From: Thermocoleostomius sinensis A174
Lineage (GTDB): Bacteria > Cyanobacteriota > Cyanobacteriia > Elainellales > Elainellaceae
Direction of reading: 5' to 3'
DNA: 64,000 nt
Assembly: GCF_026802175.1 (NCBI RefSeq)
Contig: NZ_CP113797.1
Location: 4,441,026 to 4,505,025 of the forward strand
Below the pieces are notes generated by a model. It searched no databases. It worked only from the letters and a program-made list of their open reading frames with translations, and was not told the origin of the DNA. A program made the translations under genes and the position numbers. Positions 27,401-34,937 of this stretch are shown in pieces (the first letter of the stretch is position 1; each line of letters begins with the position of its first letter).

Positions 27401-28313
27401 TGCCGCCGCCTTGCCCACCGATCGCTTGATTATGTCTGAACGTGACATTCACCAGCGTAACGTTGCCGCTTTGGATACGCAGTCCACCACCTCGCCCCAT
27501 CCCTCCATTGCCGCCAGTGGCAGATGTGCCAGTGGTTCCATTGCTGCCTTGCGCCAGACCATTAGCGATTGTCAGGCGAGTAAAGCGCACGCGGCCATTG
27601 CCCGCATCTACATAAAAGACACGATAGAGATCAGAACCACTGATCGTGGCATCGCCTACAAACTCGATATTGCTGGTAATGGTGGGTAATGCCCCTTCCA
27701 GAAAAACATTGCCGTTAATTTGAATAATGGCATCTCCGTCCGTGGCGTTGGCTTGCTCGATCGCCTCGTATAGTTCCTGGTAGCTGGTAACGTTGAAGCT
27801 ATTGAGCGTTCCGGGATAGGTAGCAACGGCAGACGGGGATAGAGCGAGTGAGGTTTCGATCGCTCCCGTCGTGTACTCTAGATGCCAATTGCCGCCGCGC
27901 TCAGTACTGCCAGTCCGATCGATCGACGCCGCTACATCCATTGCTGTTAGTTGGCCTAACCGCTGCACAAAAGCCTGTCCTGAACCTGCCGCCACATCAC
28001 AGCCATATAGCAACAGATCGGCATCAGCCGCCAGAGACTTTGACCACTGTCGCAGATAAGTATCGTAATAGCTGAGATTGCCAGCACTTAACGTTGTTGC
28101 ACCTAACTGTATATGCCCTGCTTGTCCATGAGAGATAATCTGAATGCTGCTCAGATTATTGAAATGAACTAAGCTCTGACTAATTTGAATAACGCCATCG
28201 GTCTCAGGATACAGAATAATAATCTGCGCATCCTTTTCATGTTCTTGAATTAGATGTTGATAGTTATCAAGATTAGCATCAACAAAAATCAGCCTAGAGA
28301 TAGGAGAGTTCAT
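24423..28313 (-). CDS. DUF4347/beta-helix/Ig-like repeat/RTX exoprotein
   Basis: The 1296-residue protein starts with a DUF4347 domain (about 5-170, LIFVDANLDNYQHLIQEH and LLLYGCDVAAGSGQAFVQRL). A Gly/Asn-rich right-handed beta-helix-like part covers about 180-400. Five tandem repeats of about 110-115 residues follow (about 405-985), each with the pattern VTGVDxxDF, VNTGTGNG, LxDNDSIRN, LGGTGxxNG and a final DKTPP. A sixth divergent Ig-like unit is followed by RTX calcium-binding nonapeptides near 1100-1166 (GDDSLIGLD, GGQGNDQLI, GGVGNDVLI). There is no N-terminal signal; DUF4347/RTX proteins generally leave by type 1 secretion, and no secretion genes are nearby. Probable adhesin or surface-layer protein. 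Confidence 0.9.
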   Translation of the reverse strand: MNSPISRLIFVDANLDNYQHLIQEHEKDAQIIILYPETDGVIQISQSLVHFNNLSSIQIISHGQAGHIQLGATTLSAGNLSYYDTYLRQWSKSLAADADLLLYGCDVAAGSGQAFVQRLGQLTAMDVAASIDRTGSTERGGNWHLEYTTGAIETSLALSPSAVATYPGTLNSFNVTSYQELYEAIEQANATDGDAIIQINGNVFLEGALPTITSNIEFVGDATISGSDLYRVFYVDAGNGRVRFTRLTIANGLAQGSNGTTGTSATGGNGGMGRGGGLRIQSGNVTLVNVTFRHNQAIGGQGGGSLTGTGGRGGNGEGGAVYISGGSLRISSSSFKNNSAAAGLGGEGQTNGRQGLGKGGAIFIDGGTVIAERTPTFDQNTASHATGVAGDDNNIYGSLNVVVPPSVVSIARAQPRETAADVVSYVVTFDQEVSGVDRTDFELRLGADATIVNAGILSVSGSGRIYTVEVSTGTGRGDLRLDLKDNDSIKSSSSEVPLGGTGTGNGNKPGETYNVDKTPPAVFAIHRKGPSLSANDTVVFSVIFDQDVTGVDLQDFGVAVTGILGASVTSIQKVNNKTYDVTVNTGTGNGQLGLTLVDNDSIRNSRGVALGGTGTGNGTFLTGETYSIDKTPPNVVSIAAAGTNPTHASSVAYTVRFDQDVMGVDLNDFTLTTTGVRSASLTAIQQVDSRTYTVLVNTGSNDGSIRLDLKDNDTVRNLLGVPLGGRGVDNGNFAGQTYNIIKFAPIVTGINRVHLNPTAAGTIDYAVSFSQAVTGVDISDFALNTVGVSGASIASVTGSGSNYNVRVNTGTGNGTLQLNLIDNDSIRNGINAALGSTGLNNGNFVGQTYTINKTPPRVIEINRLERSPTNAAMVTFTAVFSENVSRVNAADFELVTNGVTGASISSVTRVNSKFYTIQVNTGRGDGTIGLNLKDNDSILNSLGTPLGGRGIANGNFIGQVYRVDKTNPIARMVNVAPNPRRDKVNALTIEFGEAVKGFDLTDLRLTRNGRAVDLRRATLSTDGGISWTLGHIKTLTNQKGTYVLSLTAGDSGITDAAGNPLIANLAERWTNLATVDACDPGIFRRGTPAADVLVGTTDRDTLLGSDGDDSLIGLDCGDRLLGERGHDRLDGGQGNDQLIGGVGNDVLIGGIGEDFLKGGPGKDRFVFSHASSLVDGPDRVKDFKALQQDKCQLADNYLGSRSRPQGLFHAGKVNGKTLINATKAAYADKNQRQAGSQRLQSNEAVFFKWKNRTYLSVNDKNAGMSVNRDLVIDVTGIQFKPGDSHAGVLTVNNYFI

Positions 28314-28653
28314 AGCAAATGCATGGAGGGCTACAGAAGGCTTAAAGACATAGAAAATTGAATCAATCTATCTCAACTAAGGAGAGCTTAGAATGGTAAT
28401 TCTTTAAAAAATTTAGAACAATTATGTTGAAGCAGAAGAAAAATTGCTCTCGAGAAAATATACCCCCAAAGTAAAAAAATCTTGCATTAGTTGCAGAAAA
28501 CCTAGTGTAAGTACATGGGAAAGGTCTAAATGAAAAACAGCGAATTGCTACATAGAATTCCCAAATTTTGACAGGAAACGATCGCCCTTCTGAATTCATG
28601 GGCACTCTAACAAGGTAGTCATCCCAATATAGTTATCCCAGAGCGTTCAACCT
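28314..28653. other. Divergent promoter region, exoprotein and sensor kinase
   Basis: These 340 AT-rich bases lie between two divergent genes and should carry both promoters. No site could be assigned confidently. An 80-codon minus-strand frame here has low-complexity, aromatic-rich sequence and was rejected. Confidence 0.45.
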
Positions 28654-30108
28654 GTGGATTCGTTTTTACCCATCATGCCCATGCCACCTGCCAAACAATC
28701 TCATGCTCCCCTACCAATGCCATCGGTGTCTGAAGTGGGTCAGCCAGAATTAAGATTAGAGTCCACGTTGGCAGACTTGCGACTTTATCACTTCCAAATT
28801 GAACCGCACTATACTGGCATGGAAGTTCTTCAGGTGTTTGAGCGCTATTCTGCGTTGCCAGGAGTTGTGTTGCATGAATGCGGTCAATTTTTGGGCATGG
28901 TGTCACGAACGCAACTACTAGAGTTTCTAATTCGCCCACAAGGAGAGTTATTCATTTCCCAGCCAATGTCTGTGTTGCACAGGTATGTTCCTACCTATCG
29001 CCTAGTATTGCCAGAGCACACATCCATTTTGGTGGCGGCACAGTTAGCACTGCGACGATCGCTTCTGCATCAAAGTGAGCCAATTGTTGTGATGAAGAAC
29101 TCTGTGAATGAGTTCCCCCACTATTACTTACTGGATATTCACGAACTGAATATCGCTTACTGGCAAATTCGCGGTATTGAAACTCAAGTGCGGTATGAAC
29201 GATCGCAAATGCAAATGATTCAGTCTGAAAAGATGGCCAGCCTCGGCCGATTGGTAGACGGAGTAGCGCACGAAATTCTAGACCCCGTTAGCTTTATTTG
29301 GGGAAATTTGGTGCACCTTTCTGCCTACACAAACCAAATCATGCAGCTTGTTAGCACCTACGAGCAAGAATTTTCCGAATTGCCACCCACGATTCAAACG
29401 TTACATCACGAAATCGAACTGGATTATTTGCGCCACGACATTCCGCAAACGATCGCCAGCATTCGCACTGGGGCCGAGCGGCTGAGGAAACTGGCAACGA
29501 GTTTGCAGAATTTTTGTCATATTGATGATGTGTATCCAAAACCCGCTGATTTGCACGAGCATTTGGACGGTATTGTGCTACTGCTCAAGAGCCGCCTATT
29601 GGGTGAAATTGAGATTGTTAAACGCTATGGTCATTTACCACCCGTCAGTTGCTATGCCGGGCAACTCAACCAGGTGTTTATGAACATTTTGACCAATGCG
29701 GTGAATGCTCTGTTGAATCAAGTAATACGACAAGAACTGGCTAGAGACTTTGGTCATGACTCGATTGCAACATCACCCAATGAAGTTGCTTCAAAGCCAC
29801 AGATTATTATCACGACCCAAGTCCGGTCTGTTTCTGCTCACGGTTCCGCTGCTAGTTCGATCGTTCGTTGGGCGTCTGTTTGTATTGCCGATAACGGCCC
29901 GGGACTGTCGGCTGAAAAACGTCAGCAACTGATGGATTCATTCTCCGTTGAAAATCGGGCAGACACAGAGACCAGCTTAGCCGTGAGTTACCAGATTGTC
30001 ACAGCCAAGCATGGTGGGCAGTTTCATATTCGATCGCCCTTACGCCAAACTTCCACTGAACAGATTGCGATCGGCACTGAATTTGAAATCCTGCTGCCGC
30101 TGATGTAA
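28654..30108 (+). CDS. Sensor histidine kinase-like protein with degenerate catalytic motifs
   Basis: The 484-residue protein has an N-terminal CBS-pair-like region (about 40-165, with GVVLHECGQFLGMVSRTQLL and PEHTSILVAAQLALRRSLL). A dimerisation helix includes EKMASLGRLVDGVAHEILDP with the phosphorylatable His at 206. The ATPase domain has N-box LNQVFMNILTNAVNAL and G1 box CIADNGPGLS. The usual HEINNP is HEILDP, and the glycine-rich G2 lid (normally GTGLGL before SYQIV) reads TETSLAV. ATP binding may therefore be impaired. No response regulator gene is adjacent. The GTG at 28654 is an uncertain start; ATGs at 28675 and 28681 are alternatives. Confidence 0.87.
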   Translation: MDSFLPIMPMPPAKQSHAPLPMPSVSEVGQPELRLESTLADLRLYHFQIEPHYTGMEVLQVFERYSALPGVVLHECGQFLGMVSRTQLLEFLIRPQGELFISQPMSVLHRYVPTYRLVLPEHTSILVAAQLALRRSLLHQSEPIVVMKNSVNEFPHYYLLDIHELNIAYWQIRGIETQVRYERSQMQMIQSEKMASLGRLVDGVAHEILDPVSFIWGNLVHLSAYTNQIMQLVSTYEQEFSELPPTIQTLHHEIELDYLRHDIPQTIASIRTGAERLRKLATSLQNFCHIDDVYPKPADLHEHLDGIVLLLKSRLLGEIEIVKRYGHLPPVSCYAGQLNQVFMNILTNAVNALLNQVIRQELARDFGHDSIATSPNEVASKPQIIITTQVRSVSAHGSAASSIVRWASVCIADNGPGLSAEKRQQLMDSFSVENRADTETSLAVSYQIVTAKHGGQFHIRSPLRQTSTEQIAIGTEFEILLPLM

Positions 30109-30156
30109 TACCATACAAAGTTGAGTCAACGACGTTTTGGTGAGGTCTAGAGCACT

Positions 30157-31380
30157 ATGCATTTCTGGCGATCGGCTCCTCGAACCTTAATCAGCTTGTT
30201 GTGTGGATTATGTCTTGTGTTGATACTACACGCCTGCAACTCCAGCAAAGTGTCGCAATCCTCAACATTGACTTCAACCTCATCCACGGTTCCGTCACCC
30301 CAATCTCCTGTATCTCCCTTACCAACAAGCAAACCGATCGCCGCTAGTGACACGGCAGAAAATACAACCGAGGGATTGTATAACCCTTCTCGGGGTGATG
30401 TTCGCTTTGTGGTGATTAGCGATCTCAACAGCGCCTATGGTTCCACCGATTATGAACCAGAAGTAGATCGGGCGATCGCTCTGCTGCCAGCGTGGCAACC
30501 CGATGTAGTGTTGTGCAGTGGTGACATGATTGCTGGACAAAATTTATCTCTTTCTTCCGACCAAATTCGCGCTATGTGGGCGGCCTTTGATCAGCATGTA
30601 GCGGCTCCATTACGGCAGTCTGGCGTTCCGTTTGGATTTACGATCGGCAATCATGATGCGTCGGGTGCTCAAAGCAGCGGTGGCAGTTTCTTGTTTCAGC
30701 AAGAGCGAGACTTAGCAAGGGAATACTGGAACGAGCCAACCCATGATCCGGGTATCCAGTTTATCGATCGCGATGAATTCCCTTTTTACTACACCTTTGA
30801 GTTTGGTGATGTGTTTGTGATGGTGTGGGATGGATCTGCCGCAACTATTCCCCCTGAAAAGCTAGACTGGGTCGAAACTACCCTCACTAGCCCCCAAGCT
30901 CGACAGGCTAAACTGCGAATTCTATTGGGGCATTTGCCTCTTTATGCGGTGGCAGTGGGTCGAGATGCGCCAGGTGAAGTTCTCAATAGTGCTGATCAAC
31001 TGCGAGCAATGCTTGAACGCCATCATGTTCACACCTACATCAGTGGCCACCACCATGCCTACTATCCGGCTCACAAAGGCAATTTGCAACTACTCCACAC
31101 AGGCTTGCTGGGGTCAGGGCCACGCCCTCTAATCGACAGTGATGTGCCGTCTCCCAAAACGGTAACGGTGGTTGATATCCACTTCAACGCGCCCGATCGA
31201 ACTACCTACACCACTTACGATATGCAAACCCTGCAACCGCTTGAACTCGATCGCCTCCCGCGCTTTTTGGCAGGACACAATGGCATGGTGCTGCGCCGCG
31301 ATGTAACAATGGAAGATCTTTCTGCGACCGAGCGAGCGATTTGTGAACAACGGCTTAGCCGCGAACAGTGTTTAGCTTAA
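30157..31380 (+). CDS. Lipoprotein calcineurin-like metallophosphoesterase
   Basis: The 407-residue protein has a lipoprotein signal (LISLLCGLCLVLILHAC, lipid-modified Cys about 27). A Ser/Thr/Pro linker follows, then a metallophosphoesterase domain from about residue 85. Metal-binding motifs are VVISDLNSAYG, LCSGDMIAG, TIGNHDASG, GHLPLYA and SGHHHAYY. The first motif has Asn where DxH is more usual, a variant seen in related cyanobacterial proteins. The lipid anchor predicts a periplasm-facing location. The substrate is unknown; nucleotide, phospholipid and protein phosphoesters are all possible. Confidence 0.88.
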   Translation: MHFWRSAPRTLISLLCGLCLVLILHACNSSKVSQSSTLTSTSSTVPSPQSPVSPLPTSKPIAASDTAENTTEGLYNPSRGDVRFVVISDLNSAYGSTDYEPEVDRAIALLPAWQPDVVLCSGDMIAGQNLSLSSDQIRAMWAAFDQHVAAPLRQSGVPFGFTIGNHDASGAQSSGGSFLFQQERDLAREYWNEPTHDPGIQFIDRDEFPFYYTFEFGDVFVMVWDGSAATIPPEKLDWVETTLTSPQARQAKLRILLGHLPLYAVAVGRDAPGEVLNSADQLRAMLERHHVHTYISGHHHAYYPAHKGNLQLLHTGLLGSGPRPLIDSDVPSPKTVTVVDIHFNAPDRTTYTTYDMQTLQPLELDRLPRFLAGHNGMVLRRDVTMEDLSATERAICEQRLSREQCLA

Positions 31381-31457
31381 CGAACTGTCTTCATGTCGTG
31401 ATCTTTGGATAGCTATTAGTTATTAACCCAGCAATATTTGCTCTTGCCTTCCGGACC

Positions 31458-31547
31458 TCCCTCATCCCCCAGCCCTTGCTCCCAGAAAAAGAGAAGGGGA
31501 GCCGGGTCGGAAGTTCCTCACCCAGAGGGCAAGGGATTGAGAGTGAG
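31458..31547. repeat. Dispersed CCTCATCCCCCA...GAGAGTGAG imperfect palindrome
   Basis: The left end CCTCATCCCCCAGCCCTTGC is partly complementary to the right end GCAAGGGATTGAGAGTGAG. It is the same family as the copy at 17148-17233. It lies between the phosphoesterase and antiporter genes. Confidence 0.7.
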
Positions 31548-31656
31548 CACAGATGTCGTGACAACAGTTGCCGGGTTAATATCTCCTTTGAAAGAGGTGA
31601 ATCATCTCGTAAACTTCTTATTCTTGAGAAGCTGAAATGCGCACAATCAATTATTT

Positions 31657-32904
31657 TTGCTTCCTAATAACACCCTTGTGGATACTCATATTCTTAACCT
31701 GCTGGTTATCAGTCTGCTCCTGCTTGTCGTTACGCTTGGTTCAGGCTGGATCTCGCGTTTACCGTTATCCTATGCTTTGATCTACCTAGGAGTCGGTTTA
31801 CTTTTAAGCCCCTATGGGTTGAATTTGATCCAACTACGTCCTGATGCTGAGTTTTTGGAACGGTTAACGGAATTTGTTGTTTTAGTGTCGCTATTTAGCT
31901 GCGGACTGAAGATGAATCGTCCGTTGCGATGGGGAGCTTGGAATTCAACTGTACGGTTAATTGGGCTATTAATGCCAATTTCAATTATTGCGATCGCCGC
32001 GGTGGGTCATTGGGGCTTGGGGCTTGGCTGGGGAGAAGGCATCCTTTTGGGAGCTATTTTAGCCCCTACTGATCCAGTCTTGGCGTCTGAAGTGCAGTTA
32101 ACGCATCCAGAAGATCTGGACGAATTGCGGTTCGGACTCACTTCGGAAGGAGGACTCAACGATGCCTTAGCCTTTCCCTTTGTCTATTTCGGTCTACATG
32201 CCCTGGAAGATAGCAACTGGGAGAATTGGCTGAAACAGTGGGTCGCGGTGGATTTAATTTGGGCGATCGCCGCTGGGTTGGTGATGGGTATTGTAGTGGC
32301 CAGAGGTATAGTCTGGATTGATAAACGCCTCCAGACATTTCGACCCGCTGATGTCCTCATGGAGGATTTTGTTGCCCTCGGCATTATTTTAGCGACCTAT
32401 GCTCTAACTGAACTGGTTCATGGCTATGGATTTGTGGCTGTATTTGTGGCTGGAATTGTGGCACAACGCAGCTACCGCAATCCAGAAAAACACCTAAGCC
32501 AGCTAGAGTTTACAGAACGCATTGAAAAACTGCTGGAAGTAGGCACAATTTTGTTGCTTGGGTCACTATTGCGAGTTGAACCGATGTTGCGATTTGCCAT
32601 CCCGTCTGTGCTCGTGGCCGGAACCTTGATTGTCTTGATTCGCCCCTTAGGAACCTGGATTAGTACCATTGGAGCCAACTATCATCCAGCCCGGCGGTGG
32701 CTATTCGGCTGGTTTGGTATTCGTGGGGTAGGGTCACTTTATTATTTGTCCTATGCGCTAGGTGCAGGCTTGGAAGGTCAAACTGGTGAACTAATTGCTT
32801 GGGTCACTTATACAACCGTGGCTATCTCTGTGATCATTCATGGCATTAGTTCTACCCCTCTTATGAACTGGTATGAACGCCATGTTAGCCACCTTCGAGC
32901 CTAA
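31657..32904 (+). CDS. Cation:proton antiporter (CPA1/NhaP-like)
   Basis: The roughly 415-residue protein has about 11-12 membrane segments. The CPA1 landmarks are LLGAILAPTDPVLASEVQL and LTSEGGLNDALAFPFVYFG, where the Asp and nearby Asn-Asp take part in cation/proton exchange. A conserved ARG...GWFGIRGVGSLYYLSYAL segment lies near the C-terminus. Probable role is export of Na+ or K+ in exchange for protons at the plasma or thylakoid membrane. The start is uncertain: TTG at 31657 and GTG at 31678 are both in frame and neither has a good ribosome-binding site. Confidence 0.88.
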   Translation: MLPNNTLVDTHILNLLVISLLLLVVTLGSGWISRLPLSYALIYLGVGLLLSPYGLNLIQLRPDAEFLERLTEFVVLVSLFSCGLKMNRPLRWGAWNSTVRLIGLLMPISIIAIAAVGHWGLGLGWGEGILLGAILAPTDPVLASEVQLTHPEDLDELRFGLTSEGGLNDALAFPFVYFGLHALEDSNWENWLKQWVAVDLIWAIAAGLVMGIVVARGIVWIDKRLQTFRPADVLMEDFVALGIILATYALTELVHGYGFVAVFVAGIVAQRSYRNPEKHLSQLEFTERIEKLLEVGTILLLGSLLRVEPMLRFAIPSVLVAGTLIVLIRPLGTWISTIGANYHPARRWLFGWFGIRGVGSLYYLSYALGAGLEGQTGELIAWVTYTTVAISVIIHGISSTPLMNWYERHVSHLRA

Positions 32905-33010
32905 GTTGGGAGAATGCTGTTTTTGATTTCAAAATTTTCAGTTCCAAAATTCTTGAATTTGTTACGGTTGGATTGCAATTAATCGAGATCTCGCTAATCT
33001 TAAAAAGCAT

Positions 33011-33844
33011 ATGAGAACGCTTGATTTACCATCTGGGCACTCGATACCTGTACTTGGATTAGGTACATGGCGTATGGGCGAAAATTCCAACCAAAGACAC
33101 GCTGAAGTGATGGCGTTGCGATATGGGTTGGAATTAGGTATGACCTTGATCGATACCGCTGAAATGTATGGAGAAGGTGGGGCGGAAACTATAGTTGCTG
33201 AAGCCATCGCGAATCGTCGCTCCTCCGTATTTCTGGTTAGTAAGGTGTATCCGCACAATGCTTCCCGCCAAGGGGCGATCGCCGCTTGTGAACGTAGTCT
33301 CAAACGCTTAAAAACTGACTATCTAGACTTATATTTACTGCATTGGCGTGGAGCTATCCCACTTGCAGACACACTGGCAGCCTTTCAAACGCTTAAACAG
33401 ACAGGCAAGATTCGTGACTATGGTGTCAGTAACTTCGATGTCACAGATTTAGAGACAGCTAATCATCTCGCTGGAGGTGATGCGATCGCTACGAATCAAG
33501 TCCTCTATAATCTAATGCGGCGGGGAATTGAGTGGGACGTGTTGCCATGGTGTCGGCAGCGGCAGATGCCAGTGATGGCTTATTCTCCAATTGAGCAAGG
33601 GCGATTGCTGAACAACCGATCGCTGCAAGCGATCGCGCAAGATCGAGGGGTGACTCCGGCACAAGTGGCGATTGCTTGGCTCTTGCAACAGAATGGTGTT
33701 GTTGTCATCCCTAAGGCGAGTACGTTGACCCACGTTGAACAAAATCGAGCCGCCCTAGATTTGCAGCTTTCTGCCGATGAGCTAGCTGCCCTAGATGTAG
33801 CTTTTCCGCCACCCACTCAACCGACATCGTTGGAAATGCTGTGA
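33011..33844 (+). CDS. Aldo/keto reductase
   Basis: The 277-residue TIM-barrel protein has the full catalytic tetrad: Asp and Tyr in LIDTAEMYGEGGAE, Lys in FLVSKVYP, and His in LYLLHWRG. The NADPH-binding C-terminal segment VVVIPKASTLTHVEQN is also present. It is close to the YeaE/2,5-diketogluconate-reductase-like group, which reduces aldehydes such as methylglyoxal. Substrates cannot be read from sequence. It precedes the orphan permease gene by 133 bases on the same strand. Confidence 0.92.
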   Translation: MRTLDLPSGHSIPVLGLGTWRMGENSNQRHAEVMALRYGLELGMTLIDTAEMYGEGGAETIVAEAIANRRSSVFLVSKVYPHNASRQGAIAACERSLKRLKTDYLDLYLLHWRGAIPLADTLAAFQTLKQTGKIRDYGVSNFDVTDLETANHLAGGDAIATNQVLYNLMRRGIEWDVLPWCRQRQMPVMAYSPIEQGRLLNNRSLQAIAQDRGVTPAQVAIAWLLQQNGVVVIPKASTLTHVEQNRAALDLQLSADELAALDVAFPPPTQPTSLEML

Positions 33845-33977
33845 GCGATTCACCCAGCCTTCGCCCTTGCGCCATTGGTGAAGTCATAAGCTTCACCCCT
33901 TGCTTCCAGAACCCTGATATTTGGATATTTGCGCTGCGCGCCCAACCCAATGTCCCATCGTCACTGGAAACTCTAAT

Positions 33978-34868
33978 ATGACTGTTATCACTCCACCGCT
34001 CCAACGTCGCACTCGTTCTCAAACAGGTCTGTATGCCACATTGTTACCACCGCTGCTGTGGATGACGCTACTGTACTTTGTGCCGCTCGCCCTGCTCATC
34101 TCCTACAGCGTTTGGCGGCTAGAGGCGTTTGATATTGTCAAAGAGTTCAGCTTGGTCAATTTTCGCACTATTGTGACGAACACCGCCTATCGTACAATCA
34201 TCCTTCGCACGGTACTGACCGCACTGGGCGTGACGGCGATCGATGCCTTGCTTGCTATTCCCCTCGGCTACTTTATTGGGTACTATGCAGGGCGCTATCG
34301 CAGTCTGTTAACGCTGCTTGTCATTCTGCCACTATGGTCTAGCTATTTAGTGCGGGTGTTTGCCTGGAAAATTATCCTGGGCTACAACGGGGTGTTGAAC
34401 ACAGCCTTGATATCACTCGGTATTTTGCAACAGCCTAGTTCGGTGTTTTTATATAATCAATTCTCTACCATGCTAACGTTTGTGCATGTGTGGCTTCCGT
34501 TCATGATTTTGCCCGTAATAACAGCCTTCGAGCGCTTGCCCCGAACCCTATTAGAGGCCTCTGCTGATCTGAATGCGGCTCCACTGACCACTTTTCGCCG
34601 TGTCACCTTACCGCTAATTATGCCGGGAGTGCTCGCTGGTTCAATCAGTGTCTTTGCTTTAACAATGGGTGATTTCATTACACCCAGCTTGGTTGGCAGT
34701 CCCAGTGGCATCATGTTAGGAAACGTGATTTCCTCGCAGTTTGGCGTTTCGTACAATTGGCCGCTGGGAGCCGCTTTTGCGCTGGTAGTGATGCTGATCG
34801 TTTTTGCTGGATTGGCGATCGTTTTACGCCGAGGTGGGCTAAATAGAGGTGGGCTAAATAATTTATAG
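33978..34868 (+). CDS. Orphan ABC permease, PotB/spermidine-putrescine type
   Basis: The 296-residue protein from the ATG at 33978 has six membrane segments and the inner-membrane-component EAA loop LLEASADLNAAPLTTFRRVT followed by LPLIMPGVLAG. It is typical of PotB-like permeases that import polyamines or similar solutes with PotA, PotC and PotD. None of those partners is adjacent: an aldo/keto reductase precedes it and an opposite-strand gene follows. GGAAA lies 7 bases before this ATG. The last codons are a perfect 15-base tandem duplication (GGLNR/GGLNN). Confidence 0.87.
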   Translation: MTVITPPLQRRTRSQTGLYATLLPPLLWMTLLYFVPLALLISYSVWRLEAFDIVKEFSLVNFRTIVTNTAYRTIILRTVLTALGVTAIDALLAIPLGYFIGYYAGRYRSLLTLLVILPLWSSYLVRVFAWKIILGYNGVLNTALISLGILQQPSSVFLYNQFSTMLTFVHVWLPFMILPVITAFERLPRTLLEASADLNAAPLTTFRRVTLPLIMPGVLAGSISVFALTMGDFITPSLVGSPSGIMLGNVISSQFGVSYNWPLGAAFALVVMLIVFAGLAIVLRRGGLNRGGLNNL

Positions 34869-34937
34869 CGAGCAGGGCGTTTCGCGAAACCACTTGACGA
34901 GATTCATCCGATTGGCAACGCCCCTATCCTGACTCCT

